Of a stretch of DNA of 64,000 bases, positions 9,656 to 18,115 are shown piece by piece. Made by a program: the position numbers and the translations under genes. The stretch lies in contig NZ_PDNI01000065.1 in NCBI RefSeq assembly GCF_002925845.1, forward strand, positions 310,001-374,000. Direction: 5' to 3'. The notes under the pieces are model-generated. The model saw only the letters and a list, made by a program, of their open reading frames with translations. It was not told where the DNA came from and ran no database searches. This stretch comes from Roseovarius nitratireducens (GTDB lineage Bacteria > Pseudomonadota > Alphaproteobacteria > Rhodobacterales > Rhodobacteraceae). The stretch's first letter is position 1; each line of letters opens with the position of its first letter.

Positions 9656-10588
9656 ATGACCGCCAACATCCTCTTTGCCGCCGGTGACACGCGGTGGACC
9701 ACCTACGAGGCCCCGCTGCGCCGCGCGCTCGACCGCGCAGGCGTCACCGCCCACCTCGCCACCGACATCGCGCCCCAAGAGGTGGATTACATCGTCTACG
9801 CCCCCGACAGCCCGGTGCAGGATTTCACCCCCTTCACCCGCGCCCGCGCGGTGCTCAACCTCTGGGCCGGGGTGGAAAATATCGTGCCCAACCCGACGCT
9901 GCATATCCCGCTGGCGCGCATGGTCGATCACGGGTTGACGAGCGGCATGGTGGAGTGGGTCACCGGCCACGCGCTGCGCCACCATCTCGGGATGGATACC
10001 CACATCCTCCACCAGGACGGGGTCTGGCGTCCCGACGCCCCGCCGCTGGCCTCGGATCGCCGGGTCAGCGTTCTGGGCCTCGGCGCGCTCGGGGCCGCCT
10101 GCGCGCAGATGCTCGCCACGCTGGGGTTTGCCGTGACCGGCTGGAGCCGCACACCCAAGTCGATCGACACCCTGCGCTGCCTCTCGGGCAAGGACGGGCT
10201 GCGCACGGCCCTGCAAGAGGCCGATATCCTCGTCCTCCTGCTGCCCCTCACGCCCGAAACGGAGAACCTGCTGAATGCCGCGCGCCTCGCCCTCCTGCCC
10301 ACGGGCGCGGTGATCCTCAACCCCGGGCGCGGGCCGCTGATCGACGACGACGCACTCATTGCCGCGCTCGACACGGGCCATATCGGCCACGCCACGCTCG
10401 ATGTCTTCCGCGAGGAACCGCTGCCGCCCACCCATCCCTTCTGGGCGCATCCCCGCGTGACGGTCACGCCGCACATCGCCTCCGAGACGCGGCCCGAAAC
10501 GGCGGCGCAGGTGATCGCCGAGAACATCCGCCGCGGCGAGGCGGGCGAGCCGCTCCTGCACCTGGTGGACCGCGACGCGGGGTATTGA
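9656..10588 (+). CDS. ghrA: Glyoxylate/hydroxypyruvate reductase A-like 2-hydroxyacid dehydrogenase
   Basis: This 310-residue D-isomer-specific 2-hydroxyacid dehydrogenase probably reduces glyoxylate or hydroxypyruvate with NAD(P)H. The nucleotide-binding motif is VLGLGALGAACAQMLATLG. The catalytic Arg lies in ILNPGRGPLIDDDAL, the Glu in HATLDVFREEPLP and the His in VTVTPHIASETRPETAA. The ATG at 9656 follows rodA by 4 bases and has a GAGG site. Substrate is inferred from resemblance to GhrA. Confidence 0.85.
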   Translation: MTANILFAAGDTRWTTYEAPLRRALDRAGVTAHLATDIAPQEVDYIVYAPDSPVQDFTPFTRARAVLNLWAGVENIVPNPTLHIPLARMVDHGLTSGMVEWVTGHALRHHLGMDTHILHQDGVWRPDAPPLASDRRVSVLGLGALGAACAQMLATLGFAVTGWSRTPKSIDTLRCLSGKDGLRTALQEADILVLLLPLTPETENLLNAARLALLPTGAVILNPGRGPLIDDDALIAALDTGHIGHATLDVFREEPLPPTHPFWAHPRVTVTPHIASETRPETAAQVIAENIRRGEAGEPLLHLVDRDAGY

Positions 10589-10596
10589 CGGGGGGG

Positions 10597-10617
10597 AGGC
10601 CAGGGCGGGACTGGCCT
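10597..10617 (+). terminator. Hairpin after the ghrA-like gene
   Basis: AGGCCAG and CTGGCCT form a 7-bp stem nine bases after the stop, followed only by GTT. It is a weak intrinsic terminator or a stabilising 3' hairpin. Confidence 0.35.
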
Positions 10618-10670
10618 GTTCCTGCCATTCGTCACCCATCCCGCGCGGAATCAAGGCGTGCTTGCACGCC

Positions 10671-10806
10671 GCCGCGCAGCGCCCGACCGCCCCCCGGGCG
10701 GGCGCTTTTGCAACGTCCAAGCCCGCACGATCGTTGAAGTATTCTGCACCATAAAGTGAAGACCACAAGCGTTTGAGCGCCCCCCCGCGGTCGGGCACTG
10801 CGCGGC
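10671..10806 (+). repeat. 136-bp MITE-like element, copy A
   Basis: The element is bounded by 19-bp terminal inverted repeats: GCCGCGCAGCGCCCGACCG at 10671-10689 and its complement, with one mismatch, at 10788-10806. A second copy of exactly the same length lies at 36621-36756 in opposite orientation. About 119 of 136 positions match by hand alignment. Each end can fold into its own hairpin (AGCGCCCG...CGGGCGCT, followed by TTTT at the left end). The centre is AT-richer and contains ACCATAAAG. No open frame fits inside, so it would be non-autonomous if it is mobile. Confidence 0.8.
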
Positions 10807-10851
10807 TCCCCAACCGCTGCCCGATGACCGTTCAAGGCCACCACGCTCCCC

Positions 10852-11637
10852 CTACCGCAACCGCGGCGGCCGCTCCGGGTCCGACCCCGGCGCCGCCGGT
10901 GTGACCCGCACCTCCGGCTCCGGCAGATCGAACCGCAGCCCGCAGCCCGCCATCCGCGCCAGCACCGGGTCGCTCGCGTCGAAAAACCCCACGTCGAGCG
11001 CCGCCGCCTCCAGCCCGGAAAAGGCCAGCACCTCCGACACCGCCCGCGCCAGCGCGCCCTCCGCGCCCGGCGCGGCCCCGACAAAGCCCAGCAAATGCCC
11101 CTGCGCGCCATCCTCGTAGCGCGCGGCCACCAGCCACGCGGCGCGCGCCATCCCGGCCATGCCCGCCAGCCGCGCATCCAGCGCGCGCAGCACCGCCTCG
11201 GGCAGCCCGCCGGGCACGCGGAATTCCACCGGCCGCACGGCGACCTCCTCGGGCGCCTCCGACAGCATCTCCGTCAGCCAGTCCATCGCCTGCGCAGGCA
11301 GCAGGATCGCCGAGGGCGCCACCCCGAGGTTGAGCCCCAACCCCAGCCCCTGCCCGGCCAGCATCCCGGCCAGCGCCCGCCCCGACAGCGCGGCATAGGG
11401 CGCGGGCCCCTCGGCAAATTCCGCCAGCCGCGCCTCGGTATCGAATGCCAATACGCAATCGCCACCCTCCGGCGCGATCACCACCGGGTCGATGCGGTCG
11501 CCCTCCGCCTCGCGTGTCAGCAGCAGGCACAACTCGCTCGCCGCCAGCCGCTCGTAGAATCGCAGCCGCGCCCCCTCGTCGCCCGGCGCGGTCTCCATCG
11601 CCGCGTGCGCGGCATCCAGCGGGGTCATCTCAGTCAC
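10852..11637 (-). CDS. SseB-domain protein
   Basis: The 261-residue soluble protein resembles the SseB N-terminal domain family: FYERLAASELCLLLTREAEG, then VLAFDTEARLAEFAEGPAPY and LAGQGLGLGLNLGVAPSAIL. The biochemical role is unknown. It starts 8 bases inside the end of the upstream glycosylase gene on the same strand, so the two are probably co-transcribed. It ends 45 bases beyond repeat copy A. Confidence 0.75.
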   Translation of the reverse strand: MTEMTPLDAAHAAMETAPGDEGARLRFYERLAASELCLLLTREAEGDRIDPVVIAPEGGDCVLAFDTEARLAEFAEGPAPYAALSGRALAGMLAGQGLGLGLNLGVAPSAILLPAQAMDWLTEMLSEAPEEVAVRPVEFRVPGGLPEAVLRALDARLAGMAGMARAAWLVAARYEDGAQGHLLGFVGAAPGAEGALARAVSEVLAFSGLEAAALDVGFFDASDPVLARMAGCGLRFDLPEPEVRVTPAAPGSDPERPPRLR

Positions 11638-12214
11638 CCAGAACCTCTCTCACCGTGCCCCGCAGCGCCGGGAGCACCTCGTCGCCGAACCACGGGTTCT
11701 TCTTCAACCACGCGCTATTGCGCCAGGACGGGTGCGGCAAGGGAAACCTGCGCGGTGCATGGTCGCGCCAGCCGCGCACCGTCTCGGTCACCCCCGCCCG
11801 CGTGCCAAGGTGATAGCGATGCGCGTGCCCGCCCACCAGCACTGTCAGAGCCACGTCCGGCAGATGCGCCATCACCCGGTCATGCCATGTCTGCCCGCAG
11901 ATCGCGGGTGGCGGCAGGTCGGCCCCCTTGGCATCATAACCCGGAAAGCAGAACGCCATCGGCACGATGGCCACCCGGTCGCGGTCGTAGAACTCCGCCG
12001 CGCTCACCCCCAGCCAGTCGCGCAGCCGCTCGCCGGACGGATCGTCGAAGGGCCGCCCCGAGCGATGCACCCGCAGCCCGGGCGCCTGCCCCGCGATCAG
12101 GATGCGCGCCGTGGGGCGGAACCAGACCACCGGGCGCGGCGCGTGCGCCGTCTCGGTCGCGGCGAATCGATCGGCACACAAACGACAAGACCGGATTTCA
12201 GCACCGAGCGCCAT
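11630..12214 (-). CDS. Uracil-DNA glycosylase family protein with Fe-S cysteines
   Basis: This 194-residue member of the uracil-DNA glycosylase superfamily resembles families 4/5. Motif 1 is ILIAGQAPGLRVHRSGRPFD, and the second DNA-binding motif is HPSWRN. Four cysteines at 10, 13, 89 and 106 (CRLC, then C-x16-C) fit the 4Fe-4S ligands of family 4 enzymes. It would excise deaminated bases or act as a related nucleobase hydrolase. The ATG at 12214 was chosen because the family starts just before the CxxC; the upstream frame is non-coding. Confidence 0.85.
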   Translation of the reverse strand: MALGAEIRSCRLCADRFAATETAHAPRPVVWFRPTARILIAGQAPGLRVHRSGRPFDDPSGERLRDWLGVSAAEFYDRDRVAIVPMAFCFPGYDAKGADLPPPAICGQTWHDRVMAHLPDVALTVLVGGHAHRYHLGTRAGVTETVRGWRDHAPRRFPLPHPSWRNSAWLKKNPWFGDEVLPALRGTVREVLGD

Positions 12215-12219
12215 TTGCG

Positions 12220-12256
12220 GCGAACCGTGCGGTTCGCGCGCCGAACCTGTAGGTTC
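12220..12256. repeat. Two adjacent GGTTC inverted repeats between pncA and the glycosylase gene
   Basis: GCGAACC-GTGC-GGTTCGC (12220-12237) and GAACC-TGTA-GGTTC (12243-12256) are perfect hairpins. Their inner arms can also pair with each other as GGTTCG-CGCGC-CGAACC. The second includes the last codons of pncA. They may end pncA transcription or control the downstream gene; there is no T-run. Confidence 0.5.
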
Positions 12257-12851
12257 AGTCAAGCGTGACCCCCGCCTCGCGCATCGCCGCCTCGGCCTGC
12301 GCGAGTGATCCGTCGAGGTCGATCGCCCGGCACAGATCGCGCCGCACGGTGACCCTGTAGCCGAGTTTCGCGGCGTCAAGTGCCGAGAATTGCACGCAAA
12401 AATCCGTGGCCAGCCCGACCATCACCAGCCTGGTGATGCCACGGGTCTGAAGATACCCGTCAAGCCCGGTATGCGTCGCCCGGTCATTCTCGAAGAACGC
12501 AGAATAACTGTCTATTTTCAATGACATACCCTTGCGGATAATCAGGTGCGCGGGGGTCGTGTCGAGATCCGGATGAAACGCCCCGCCATGGCTCCCCTGC
12601 ACACAATGGTCCGGCCACAACACCTGAGTGCCGTACTCCATCTCCACCGTCTCGAACGGCGCCTTGCCCGGGTGCTCCGAGGCAAACGAGGAATGCCCGG
12701 CGGGGTGCCAGTCCTGCGTCAGGATTATCTCTTTGAAATCAGTCATCAAGGCGTTGATCTTCGGCACGATCTCATCCCCGCCCGGCACCGCCAGCGCGCC
12801 CCCGGGACAGAAATCGTTCTGAACGTCGATCACCAGTAATGCAGCCGTCAT
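12255..12851 (-). CDS. pncA: Nicotinamidase/pyrazinamidase
   Basis: This 198-residue isochorismatase-fold amidase hydrolyses nicotinamide to nicotinate for NAD salvage. The catalytic Asp10 is in LLVIDVQNDFCPGGAL, the metal-binding segment is ILTQDWHPAGHSSFAS, and the Lys is in IIRKGMSLKIDSYS. The nucleophilic Cys is in VGLATDFCVQFSALDA. The length is normal. It is transcribed toward the glycosylase gene, separated by tandem hairpins. Confidence 0.95.
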   Translation of the reverse strand: MTAALLVIDVQNDFCPGGALAVPGGDEIVPKINALMTDFKEIILTQDWHPAGHSSFASEHPGKAPFETVEMEYGTQVLWPDHCVQGSHGGAFHPDLDTTPAHLIIRKGMSLKIDSYSAFFENDRATHTGLDGYLQTRGITRLVMVGLATDFCVQFSALDAAKLGYRVTVRRDLCRAIDLDGSLAQAEAAMREAGVTLD

Positions 12852-12946
12852 GCCCGCCTCCTTCGCGCCCCATGGCTAGGACGCGGGCCGTCCTGCGTCA
12901 ATCCCGGCCCTTGCCCACAAGCCCCGGCGCGCGTAAATCCCGCACC

Positions 12947-13861
12947 ATGCACCGGATCACCGCCCTCTACCATTTCGCCCGTCTTGATGACCCCGCCACC
13001 CTGCGCGCACCGCTTCTCGCCCTGTGCGAATCCGAAGGTGTGCGCGGCACATTGCTGCTCGCGCGCGAGGGAATTAATGGAACGATTTCCGGCTCTTGCG
13101 AGGGCGTAACCCGCGTTCTCGACCATCTCCGCGCGCTGCCCGGATGCGCCGAGCTCGCGTGGAAGGACAGCCAAAGCGCCACCCCGCCCTTCGGTCGCAT
13201 GAAGGTGCGCGTCAAACGCGAGATCGTGACGATGGGGGTCGCCGATGTCGATCCGCGCGCCGCGACCGGCCACTATGTCGCCCCCGCCGAGTGGAACGCG
13301 CTGATCGCGGCCCCCGATGTCGCGGTGATCGACACCCGCAACGCCTACGAAGTGGCCATCGGCAGCTTCGAAGGGGCCGTGGATCCCGGCACCGACAGCT
13401 TTCGCGATTTCCCAGCGTGGTGGCAGGCCAACAAGGATCGGTTTCACAACAAGCGCGTGGCGATGTTCTGCACCGGTGGGATTCGTTGCGAGAAATCAAC
13501 GAATTACCTGCTTAGCCAAGGGGTGGAGGAGGTCTATCACCTCAAGGGCGGCATCCTGAAATACCTCGAGGAGGTGCCCAAGGAACAGAGCCTGTGGCGC
13601 GGCGCGTGTTTCGTTTTCGATGGTCGCGTTTCGGTGGAACACGGGCTGCGCGCCGGGCCGCACGTGCTCTGCCATGCCTGCCGCCGCCCTATCCTGCCCG
13701 AGGACCGCGCACGCCCCGAATACGAGGCCGGTGTCGCCTGCCACCATTGCACCCACGAGACCAGCGCCGAGGACAAGGCCCGCTTTCGCGAACGGCAGAA
13801 ACAGGTCGCCCTCGCCGCGGCGCGCGGCGAGCGGCATATCCGATGGATGGCCGAGGGCTGA
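12947..13861 (+). CDS. trhO: tRNA uridine(34) hydroxylase TrhO (rhodanese-like)
   Basis: This 304-residue YceA/TrhO-family protein performs oxygen-dependent hydroxylation at U34 of tRNAs. The N-terminal acylphosphatase-like domain (LLLAREGINGTISG) is followed by the rhodanese domain with the active Cys in AMFCTGGIRCEKSTNYLL. A C-terminal zinc-ribbon-like part has CHACRRPI and CHHCTHE. The ATG at 12947 matches the family N-terminus (MHRITALYHFARLDD). It is divergent from pncA with 95 bases between. Confidence 0.93.
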   Translation: MHRITALYHFARLDDPATLRAPLLALCESEGVRGTLLLAREGINGTISGSCEGVTRVLDHLRALPGCAELAWKDSQSATPPFGRMKVRVKREIVTMGVADVDPRAATGHYVAPAEWNALIAAPDVAVIDTRNAYEVAIGSFEGAVDPGTDSFRDFPAWWQANKDRFHNKRVAMFCTGGIRCEKSTNYLLSQGVEEVYHLKGGILKYLEEVPKEQSLWRGACFVFDGRVSVEHGLRAGPHVLCHACRRPILPEDRARPEYEAGVACHHCTHETSAEDKARFRERQKQVALAAARGERHIRWMAEG

Positions 13862-13876
13862 ACCGGCTGAATTTAC

Positions 13877-14131
13877 TCACAAAACTTCGAACAACTTGTC
13901 CCGCGCGCCCTGCCCGCGCACCAGCCTGAGCCGCGTTTTCGGCACCCCGATGGCCTTTGCCAGAAGTGCCTGCACCGCGGCATTCGCCTTGCCATCCTCG
14001 GGCGGCACGGTGACGTAGACACGCAGGCTGTCCCCCTCCGCCACGATCCGCGCACGCGAGGCCCGCGGCGTCACCCGCAGGGAAAAGCGGGTGCCCGGCG
14101 CTGCAAGATGGCCCAGGTCGGGATGATCCAT
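13877..14131 (-). CDS. DUF167 (YggU-type) protein
   Basis: This 84-residue protein of the DUF167/YggU family has FSLRVTPRASRARIV and the signature VTVPPEDGKANAAVQALLAK, with RLRLVRGQGARDKLFEV at the end. The function is unknown. It is convergent with trhO and 98 bases downstream of fliG on the same strand. Confidence 0.85.
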   Translation of the reverse strand: MDHPDLGHLAAPGTRFSLRVTPRASRARIVAEGDSLRVYVTVPPEDGKANAAVQALLAKAIGVPKTRLRLVRGQGARDKLFEVL

Positions 14132-14229
14132 GCTGACACGCCTCCTCGCGTCCGGGTCGCTACCGACGGCAATGATGGCACGCCCGCCCCCCGCAGTCGA
14201 GAGCCGGGGGCCGCGTTCGCCGGGTGGCC

Positions 14230-15294
14230 TTATCCGCCGCCATCGCTGTCCTCGTCAGGTTGCAAGAGGCTGATCTCGCCCGCCGCTTCGAGCCGGCGCA
14301 CGGCGTTCACGACCTCGGTCTGCGCGGCCTCGGCCTCGCGCGGGCGCACGCGCCCACGCTCCGCGATTTCCTCGCGCAGCGCGTCAGCCATGCGTTTCGA
14401 CATGTTGGACAGCAGGAATTCGGCCACCGGGGCCAGCGCGCCATCAAGCGCCCCGGCCAGCGCGGCGACCTGCACAGGCTGATCCACCTCGCGCAGGATG
14501 CGCGGGATATCGGTCGGATTGACGCGGTCGGGCAGGTGCAGGAACGTAAAAATCGCGCGCCGCACCAGCGCGGCGAAATCCTCGTCGGTGTCTTCAAGAC
14601 CCTCGAGCACCTCGTCGCGGATGATTGCGGCCGAGTAGTTGAGGATCGCGCCCACCCGTTCCACCGCCCCGTCGGCAAAGGCACTCTGCGGCACGTCCTG
14701 GATCTGCGCCGCGAGCGCGAGGCCGATGCGGTCCACCGCCTCGGGCGAGACAGAGCCGGTCTGCGAAATGGCGTAGGTGATGCGCCGCGCCGCCGCACCG
14801 GGCAGCCGCCCGAGCAGATCGGCGGCGCGTGCGACGTCGAGCTTGGAAAGGATGACGGCGGCGACCTCGGCGCTTTCCTCTTCGAGGATGGGGGCGAGTG
14901 TTTCGGGATCGGTGGCCTTCACCAATTCCCAGGGGTCGCCATATTGGCGCACACCCGCCTCCTTGCGCAGGCGGGCGGCGGTCTGTGGGCTGATCCGCCC
15001 GTCGAGCGCCGACAGCGCACCGGGCAGGCCGCGCGGAAAGGTCAGACCCATCCCTTCGAGTTCATTGGCGAATTCGGCCACCACATCGGCCAACGTGCCG
15101 CGATCCACATAGCGCATCGACCCCATCTGTGTGGTCAGTCGTCCCTGTAATTCGTCCGGCAAATCCGAAAGGGACACGTCCGCCCCCTCGTTCATCAGGA
15201 AGCGCACGATGATCGCGGCCTTCTGCGCGCGCGACAGATGCGCCGCCGCGCCGCGCGGCCGCGGCCCCTCGATCCGTGCGGGTGGTGCGTTCAT
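14230..15294 (-). CDS. fliG: Flagellar motor switch protein FliG
   Basis: FliG is the 354-residue rotor protein at the MS/C-ring interface. The N-terminal domain has LSRAQKAAIIVRFLMNEGAD, the middle has LSKLDVARAADLLGRLPGA, and the C-terminal domain holds LSNMSKRMADALREEIAERG. By hand alignment to E. coli, the torque residues Arg281, Asp288, Asp289 and Arg297 appear as Arg, Glu, Glu and Arg. The Lys264 position reads Asp (ALDGA). No other flagellar gene lies in the window. The ATG at 15294 fits the family start. Confidence 0.9.
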   Translation of the reverse strand: MNAPPARIEGPRPRGAAAHLSRAQKAAIIVRFLMNEGADVSLSDLPDELQGRLTTQMGSMRYVDRGTLADVVAEFANELEGMGLTFPRGLPGALSALDGRISPQTAARLRKEAGVRQYGDPWELVKATDPETLAPILEEESAEVAAVILSKLDVARAADLLGRLPGAAARRITYAISQTGSVSPEAVDRIGLALAAQIQDVPQSAFADGAVERVGAILNYSAAIIRDEVLEGLEDTDEDFAALVRRAIFTFLHLPDRVNPTDIPRILREVDQPVQVAALAGALDGALAPVAEFLLSNMSKRMADALREEIAERGRVRPREAEAAQTEVVNAVRRLEAAGEISLLQPDEDSDGGG

Positions 15295-15370
15295 GCCTCG
15301 GTCCCCGTTGCCCCGATCCTTGCGCGAGCATAGGGCACGATCCGTCAACAAAGCCTGAACGCGACCACGA

Positions 15371-15397
15371 TTTCTCTTTGGTCAAAATACTCCGGGG
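15371..15397 (-). repeat. Short dispersed motif, copy 1
   Basis: The plus strand reads TTTCTCTTTGGTCAAAATAC then TCCGGGG. Related copies occur at 25606, 50597 and 55057. Read on the minus strand it is GAGTATTT-N-GACCAAAGAGAAA, between trxB (upstream) and fliG (downstream). Function unknown. Confidence 0.5.
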
Positions 15398-15442
15398 AGT
15401 CGCCCCGCACGGGTGGCGGAGGCAGCGCCCCCGATCCCGCGC

Positions 15443-16387
15443 TCAGCCGTCCTGTTCGGCGAGGAATTTCTCGGCGTCGAGCGCGGCCATGCAACCCATA
15501 CCGGCGCTGGTGACCGCTTGGCGGTAGATATGATCGGTCAGGTCACCGGCGGCGAAAAGCCCCGGAACCGAGGTGCGGGTGCTACCCGGTTCGACCTTGA
15601 CATAATCGCCGTGATGCATCTCGACCTTGCCTTTCACAAGCTCGCTCGCCGGGGCGTGGCCAATGGCGATGAACACGCCCTTGCAGGGGATTTCCGTGAT
15701 CTCGCCGGTCTCGACATGCCTCACCCGGACGCCCTCGACACCCTTGGGGTTGTCGGTGCCGGTCACCTCCTCGAGCGTGTGGAACCACAGCGGCTCGATC
15801 TTGGGGTGCTTGAACAGCCGATCCTGCAAAATCTTCTCGGCGCGCAACTCGTCGCGGCGGTGGATGAGAGTGACCTTGGAGGCGAAATTTGTCAGGAACA
15901 GCGCCTCTTCGACGGCGGTGTTGCCGCCGCCCACCACCACGATCTCTTGCCCACGGTAGAAGAATCCGTCGCAGGTTGCGCAGGCCGACACACCGAACCC
16001 CTTGAACGCTTCCTCGCTCTCCAGTCCCAGCCATCTCGCGCGGGCACCCGTGGCGAGGATCACCGCATCGGCAGTGTAAGTCGCGCCGCTGTCGCCCTTG
16101 GCGGTGAAGGGGCGGCTCTCGGTGTCGAGGTCGGTGATGATGTCGCCCACGATCTCGCAGCCCATGGCCTTGGCGTGGGCCTCCATGCGCACCATCAGGT
16201 CGGGGCCCTGCACCTCGGTATCGCCGGGCCAGTTCTCCACCTCGGTGGTGGTGGTGAGCTGCCCGCCCGGTTCGATCCCCTGCACCAGCATCGGCTCCAG
16301 CATGGCGCGGGCGGCGTAGACGCCAGCGGTATAGCCCGCAGGGCCGGACCCGATGATGAGGCACTTGGTGTGGCGTGTCTTGGGCAT
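15443..16387 (-). CDS. trxB: Thioredoxin reductase
   Basis: This 314-residue flavoprotein transfers electrons from NADPH to thioredoxin. The FAD-binding motif is [18 protein letters not shown], the redox disulfide is CATCDGFF, and the NADPH motif is [16 protein letters not shown]. The C-terminal FAD motif is [16 protein letters not shown]. The ATG at 16387 was chosen ([17 protein letters not shown]). It is divergent from an Lrp-type regulator. Confidence 0.97.
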   Translation of the reverse strand: MPKTRHTKCLIIGSGPAGYTAGVYAARAMLEPMLVQGIEPGGQLTTTTEVENWPGDTEVQGPDLMVRMEAHAKAMGCEIVGDIITDLDTESRPFTAKGDSGATYTADAVILATGARARWLGLESEEAFKGFGVSACATCDGFFYRGQEIVVVGGGNTAVEEALFLTNFASKVTLIHRRDELRAEKILQDRLFKHPKIEPLWFHTLEEVTGTDNPKGVEGVRVRHVETGEITEIPCKGVFIAIGHAPASELVKGKVEMHHGDYVKVEPGSTRTSVPGLFAAGDLTDHIYRQAVTSAGMGCMAALDAEKFLAEQDG

Positions 16388-16500
16388 GGCTGCTCTTTCG
16401 TTGAAAACCGGATATCGCGCGGAGATATAGCGGCGCGGGACGGGGCATGTAACCCCTTGCAAGGCGGCAATGCGTCGCCATCAGACCCTCGCATCCGAAA

Positions 16501-16554
16501 TTATCTTGCGCATAGGCGAAATATTATTGCGCGCGCCCGCATGGCTGCTATAAC
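16501..16554 (+). promoter_or_regulatory. Promoter and repeat region of the Lrp-type gene
   Basis: TTGCGC at 16527-16532 and TATAAC at 16549-16554 are separated by 16 bases, a plausible sigma-70 promoter. Two similar blocks, TTATCTTGCGC (16501) and TTATTGCGCG (16524), lie in an AT-rich stretch and could be sites for autoregulation by Lrp. Confidence 0.4.
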
Positions 16555-16581
16555 ATCCGCGAAAATAAACAGGAGAATGCG

Positions 16582-17082
16582 ATGGCGGGCACGCGTCTCG
16601 ATCCGATCGACCGAAGGATACTGGCAGAATTGCAGGCCGACGGCCGGATGACCAATGTCGAGCTGGCCAAGCGTGTCGGGATTTCCGCCCCGCCCTGCCT
16701 GCGGCGGGTGCGCGCCCTGGAAGAGCAGGGGTATATCCGCGGCTATCACGCCGATATCGACGCGCGCGAGTTGGGCTTCGAGGTGCAGGTCTTTGCCATG
16801 GTCGGCCTGCAAAGCCAGGCCGAGGCGGACCTGTCGGCCTTCGAGGCGCGGTGCCGGGCCTGGCCGCTGGTGCGCGAGTGCCACATGCTCAACGGCGAGG
16901 TGGATTTCATTCTCAAATGCGTCGCCCCCGACCTGTCGACCTTCCAGCGGTTCCTGACCGAGGAACTGACCGCGGCAGAGAACGTGGGCAGCGTCAAGAC
17001 CTCACTGGTGATCCGCGGAGCCAAGGACGAGCCCGGCGTGCCCTTCGAGATTCTAGAGGCTCGGCTCGAACGACCGGCCTGA
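16582..17082 (+). CDS. Lrp/AsnC-family transcriptional regulator
   Basis: The 166-residue protein has an N-terminal helix-turn-helix (RRILAELQADGRMTNVELAK then RVGISAPPCLRRVRALEEQG) and a C-terminal RAM domain (VQVFAMVGLQSQAE...LVRECHMLNGEVDFILK). These regulators respond to amino acids and are often autoregulated. AGGAG precedes the ATG. It is divergent from trxB, and its 3' end faces the Hint-domain gene 14 bases away. The ligand is unknown. Confidence 0.95.
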   Translation: MAGTRLDPIDRRILAELQADGRMTNVELAKRVGISAPPCLRRVRALEEQGYIRGYHADIDARELGFEVQVFAMVGLQSQAEADLSAFEARCRAWPLVRECHMLNGEVDFILKCVAPDLSTFQRFLTEELTAAENVGSVKTSLVIRGAKDEPGVPFEILEARLERPA

Positions 17083-17096
17083 GCAGGGCGGCGGCC

Positions 17097-17837
17097 TCAG
17101 ACCAGATCGAGCGCCTCGGGCGCGTCGAGCGGCAGGCGCATCTGGGCCATAGGTCCGAAATCGCACGGCTTGGGAATATGGGGAAAGGCCGCCATGACCT
17201 GCCGCAAGGTGGCATCGTCGAGTTCGCGCTCGAACCCGGCACCGGGGTGAAAGCTCTCGGTTTCCAGCCCGTTCACCATGATCACCGCGTGCCGGCGCAA
17301 GGCGAGATGGTAGAAGGTCACCGGCTGGCGTGACACCATGCGGATCGCGTGCACCCCATCGGCCATCGCGTGCACCGGCGACAGAACCCCGTCCGCCCCG
17401 ATCCGCGCGCGTAACCGGCAAGGACGGCTTAGAAGCCGCGCGCCGGGTCCCATCACGAGATCGGCCATAGGCCGCCCGAGACCGAAGGCGTCGGCCATCA
17501 CCCGCGTCAGCGGTGTGCCCTCGCCAGAACGGTCAGGCCCTATCGTGACCGAGCCGTTCCAGATCACCGGGACCGCGCCACCCGCGGCGGTGACGATCAT
17601 GTCGCCGGGCACCAGATCCTCGACCGCCACCGGGCCGCGTGACGTCGAAACGAGCGCCCCGTGCGCGAAGGCAGCATGGGCCGCGTCGAGCAGCAGCAGC
17701 GACGGGAGGTGGCGCTCCTGCGTCATGAGTCGCCCCTCGGCATCGCGCCAAACGCAGGAATACCGACGTGTTGCCTCCTGCGCCCGGGCCGCCGGGGGCG
17801 CGGAGGGGAGATCGACGCCGAAGCGGTGCATGCTCAT
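17097..17837 (-). CDS. Hint-domain (Hint_2) protein with degenerate active site
   Basis: The 246-residue protein carries a Hedgehog/intein-type domain (about 57-190): GALVSTSRGPVAVEDLVPGD, VIWNGSVTIG and LLSRPCRLRARIGADGVLSP. In this family the domain normally begins with a nucleophilic Cys (CFTPGT). Here that place reads AAFAHGA, and the later SPQH-type His motif reads GPGARLL. Autoprocessing is therefore doubtful. No signal peptide is evident. Role unknown. Confidence 0.75.
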   Translation of the reverse strand: MSMHRFGVDLPSAPPAARAQEATRRYSCVWRDAEGRLMTQERHLPSLLLLDAAHAAFAHGALVSTSRGPVAVEDLVPGDMIVTAAGGAVPVIWNGSVTIGPDRSGEGTPLTRVMADAFGLGRPMADLVMGPGARLLSRPCRLRARIGADGVLSPVHAMADGVHAIRMVSRQPVTFYHLALRRHAVIMVNGLETESFHPGAGFERELDDATLRQVMAAFPHIPKPCDFGPMAQMRLPLDAPEALDLV

Positions 17838-18046
17838 GTCGTGTCACCTCATGATCAGGGCCGTCTTGGCCGCACCGGACCTCCGGCGGCGACGACAGTC
17901 AGACATTTGGCGATTTGTGTGACGCGCAAATCGGGCAATTCTGCGCTCTCGCGCCAGAATCTTCGTGGCATTGACCGTGTTTTCGACATAGTCGCCTTCG
18001 GTCGAGATCATTGTTTCGCTGTGCGCCCACAGTGAACCTCGCGAAA

Positions 18047-18078
18047 GCACAAGGGCCGCCACGGGGCAGCCCTTGCCT
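18047..18078 (-). terminator. Candidate terminator of the 45-residue gene
   Basis: On the minus strand CAAGGGCTGCC and GGCGGCCCTTG pair around CCGT, followed by TGCTTT. It begins about 40 bases after the stop of the small gene. Confidence 0.5.
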
Positions 18079-18115
18079 GCTCTTCGGTCGCCCTGCGCCG
18101 GTGGCGGCGCGCAGC

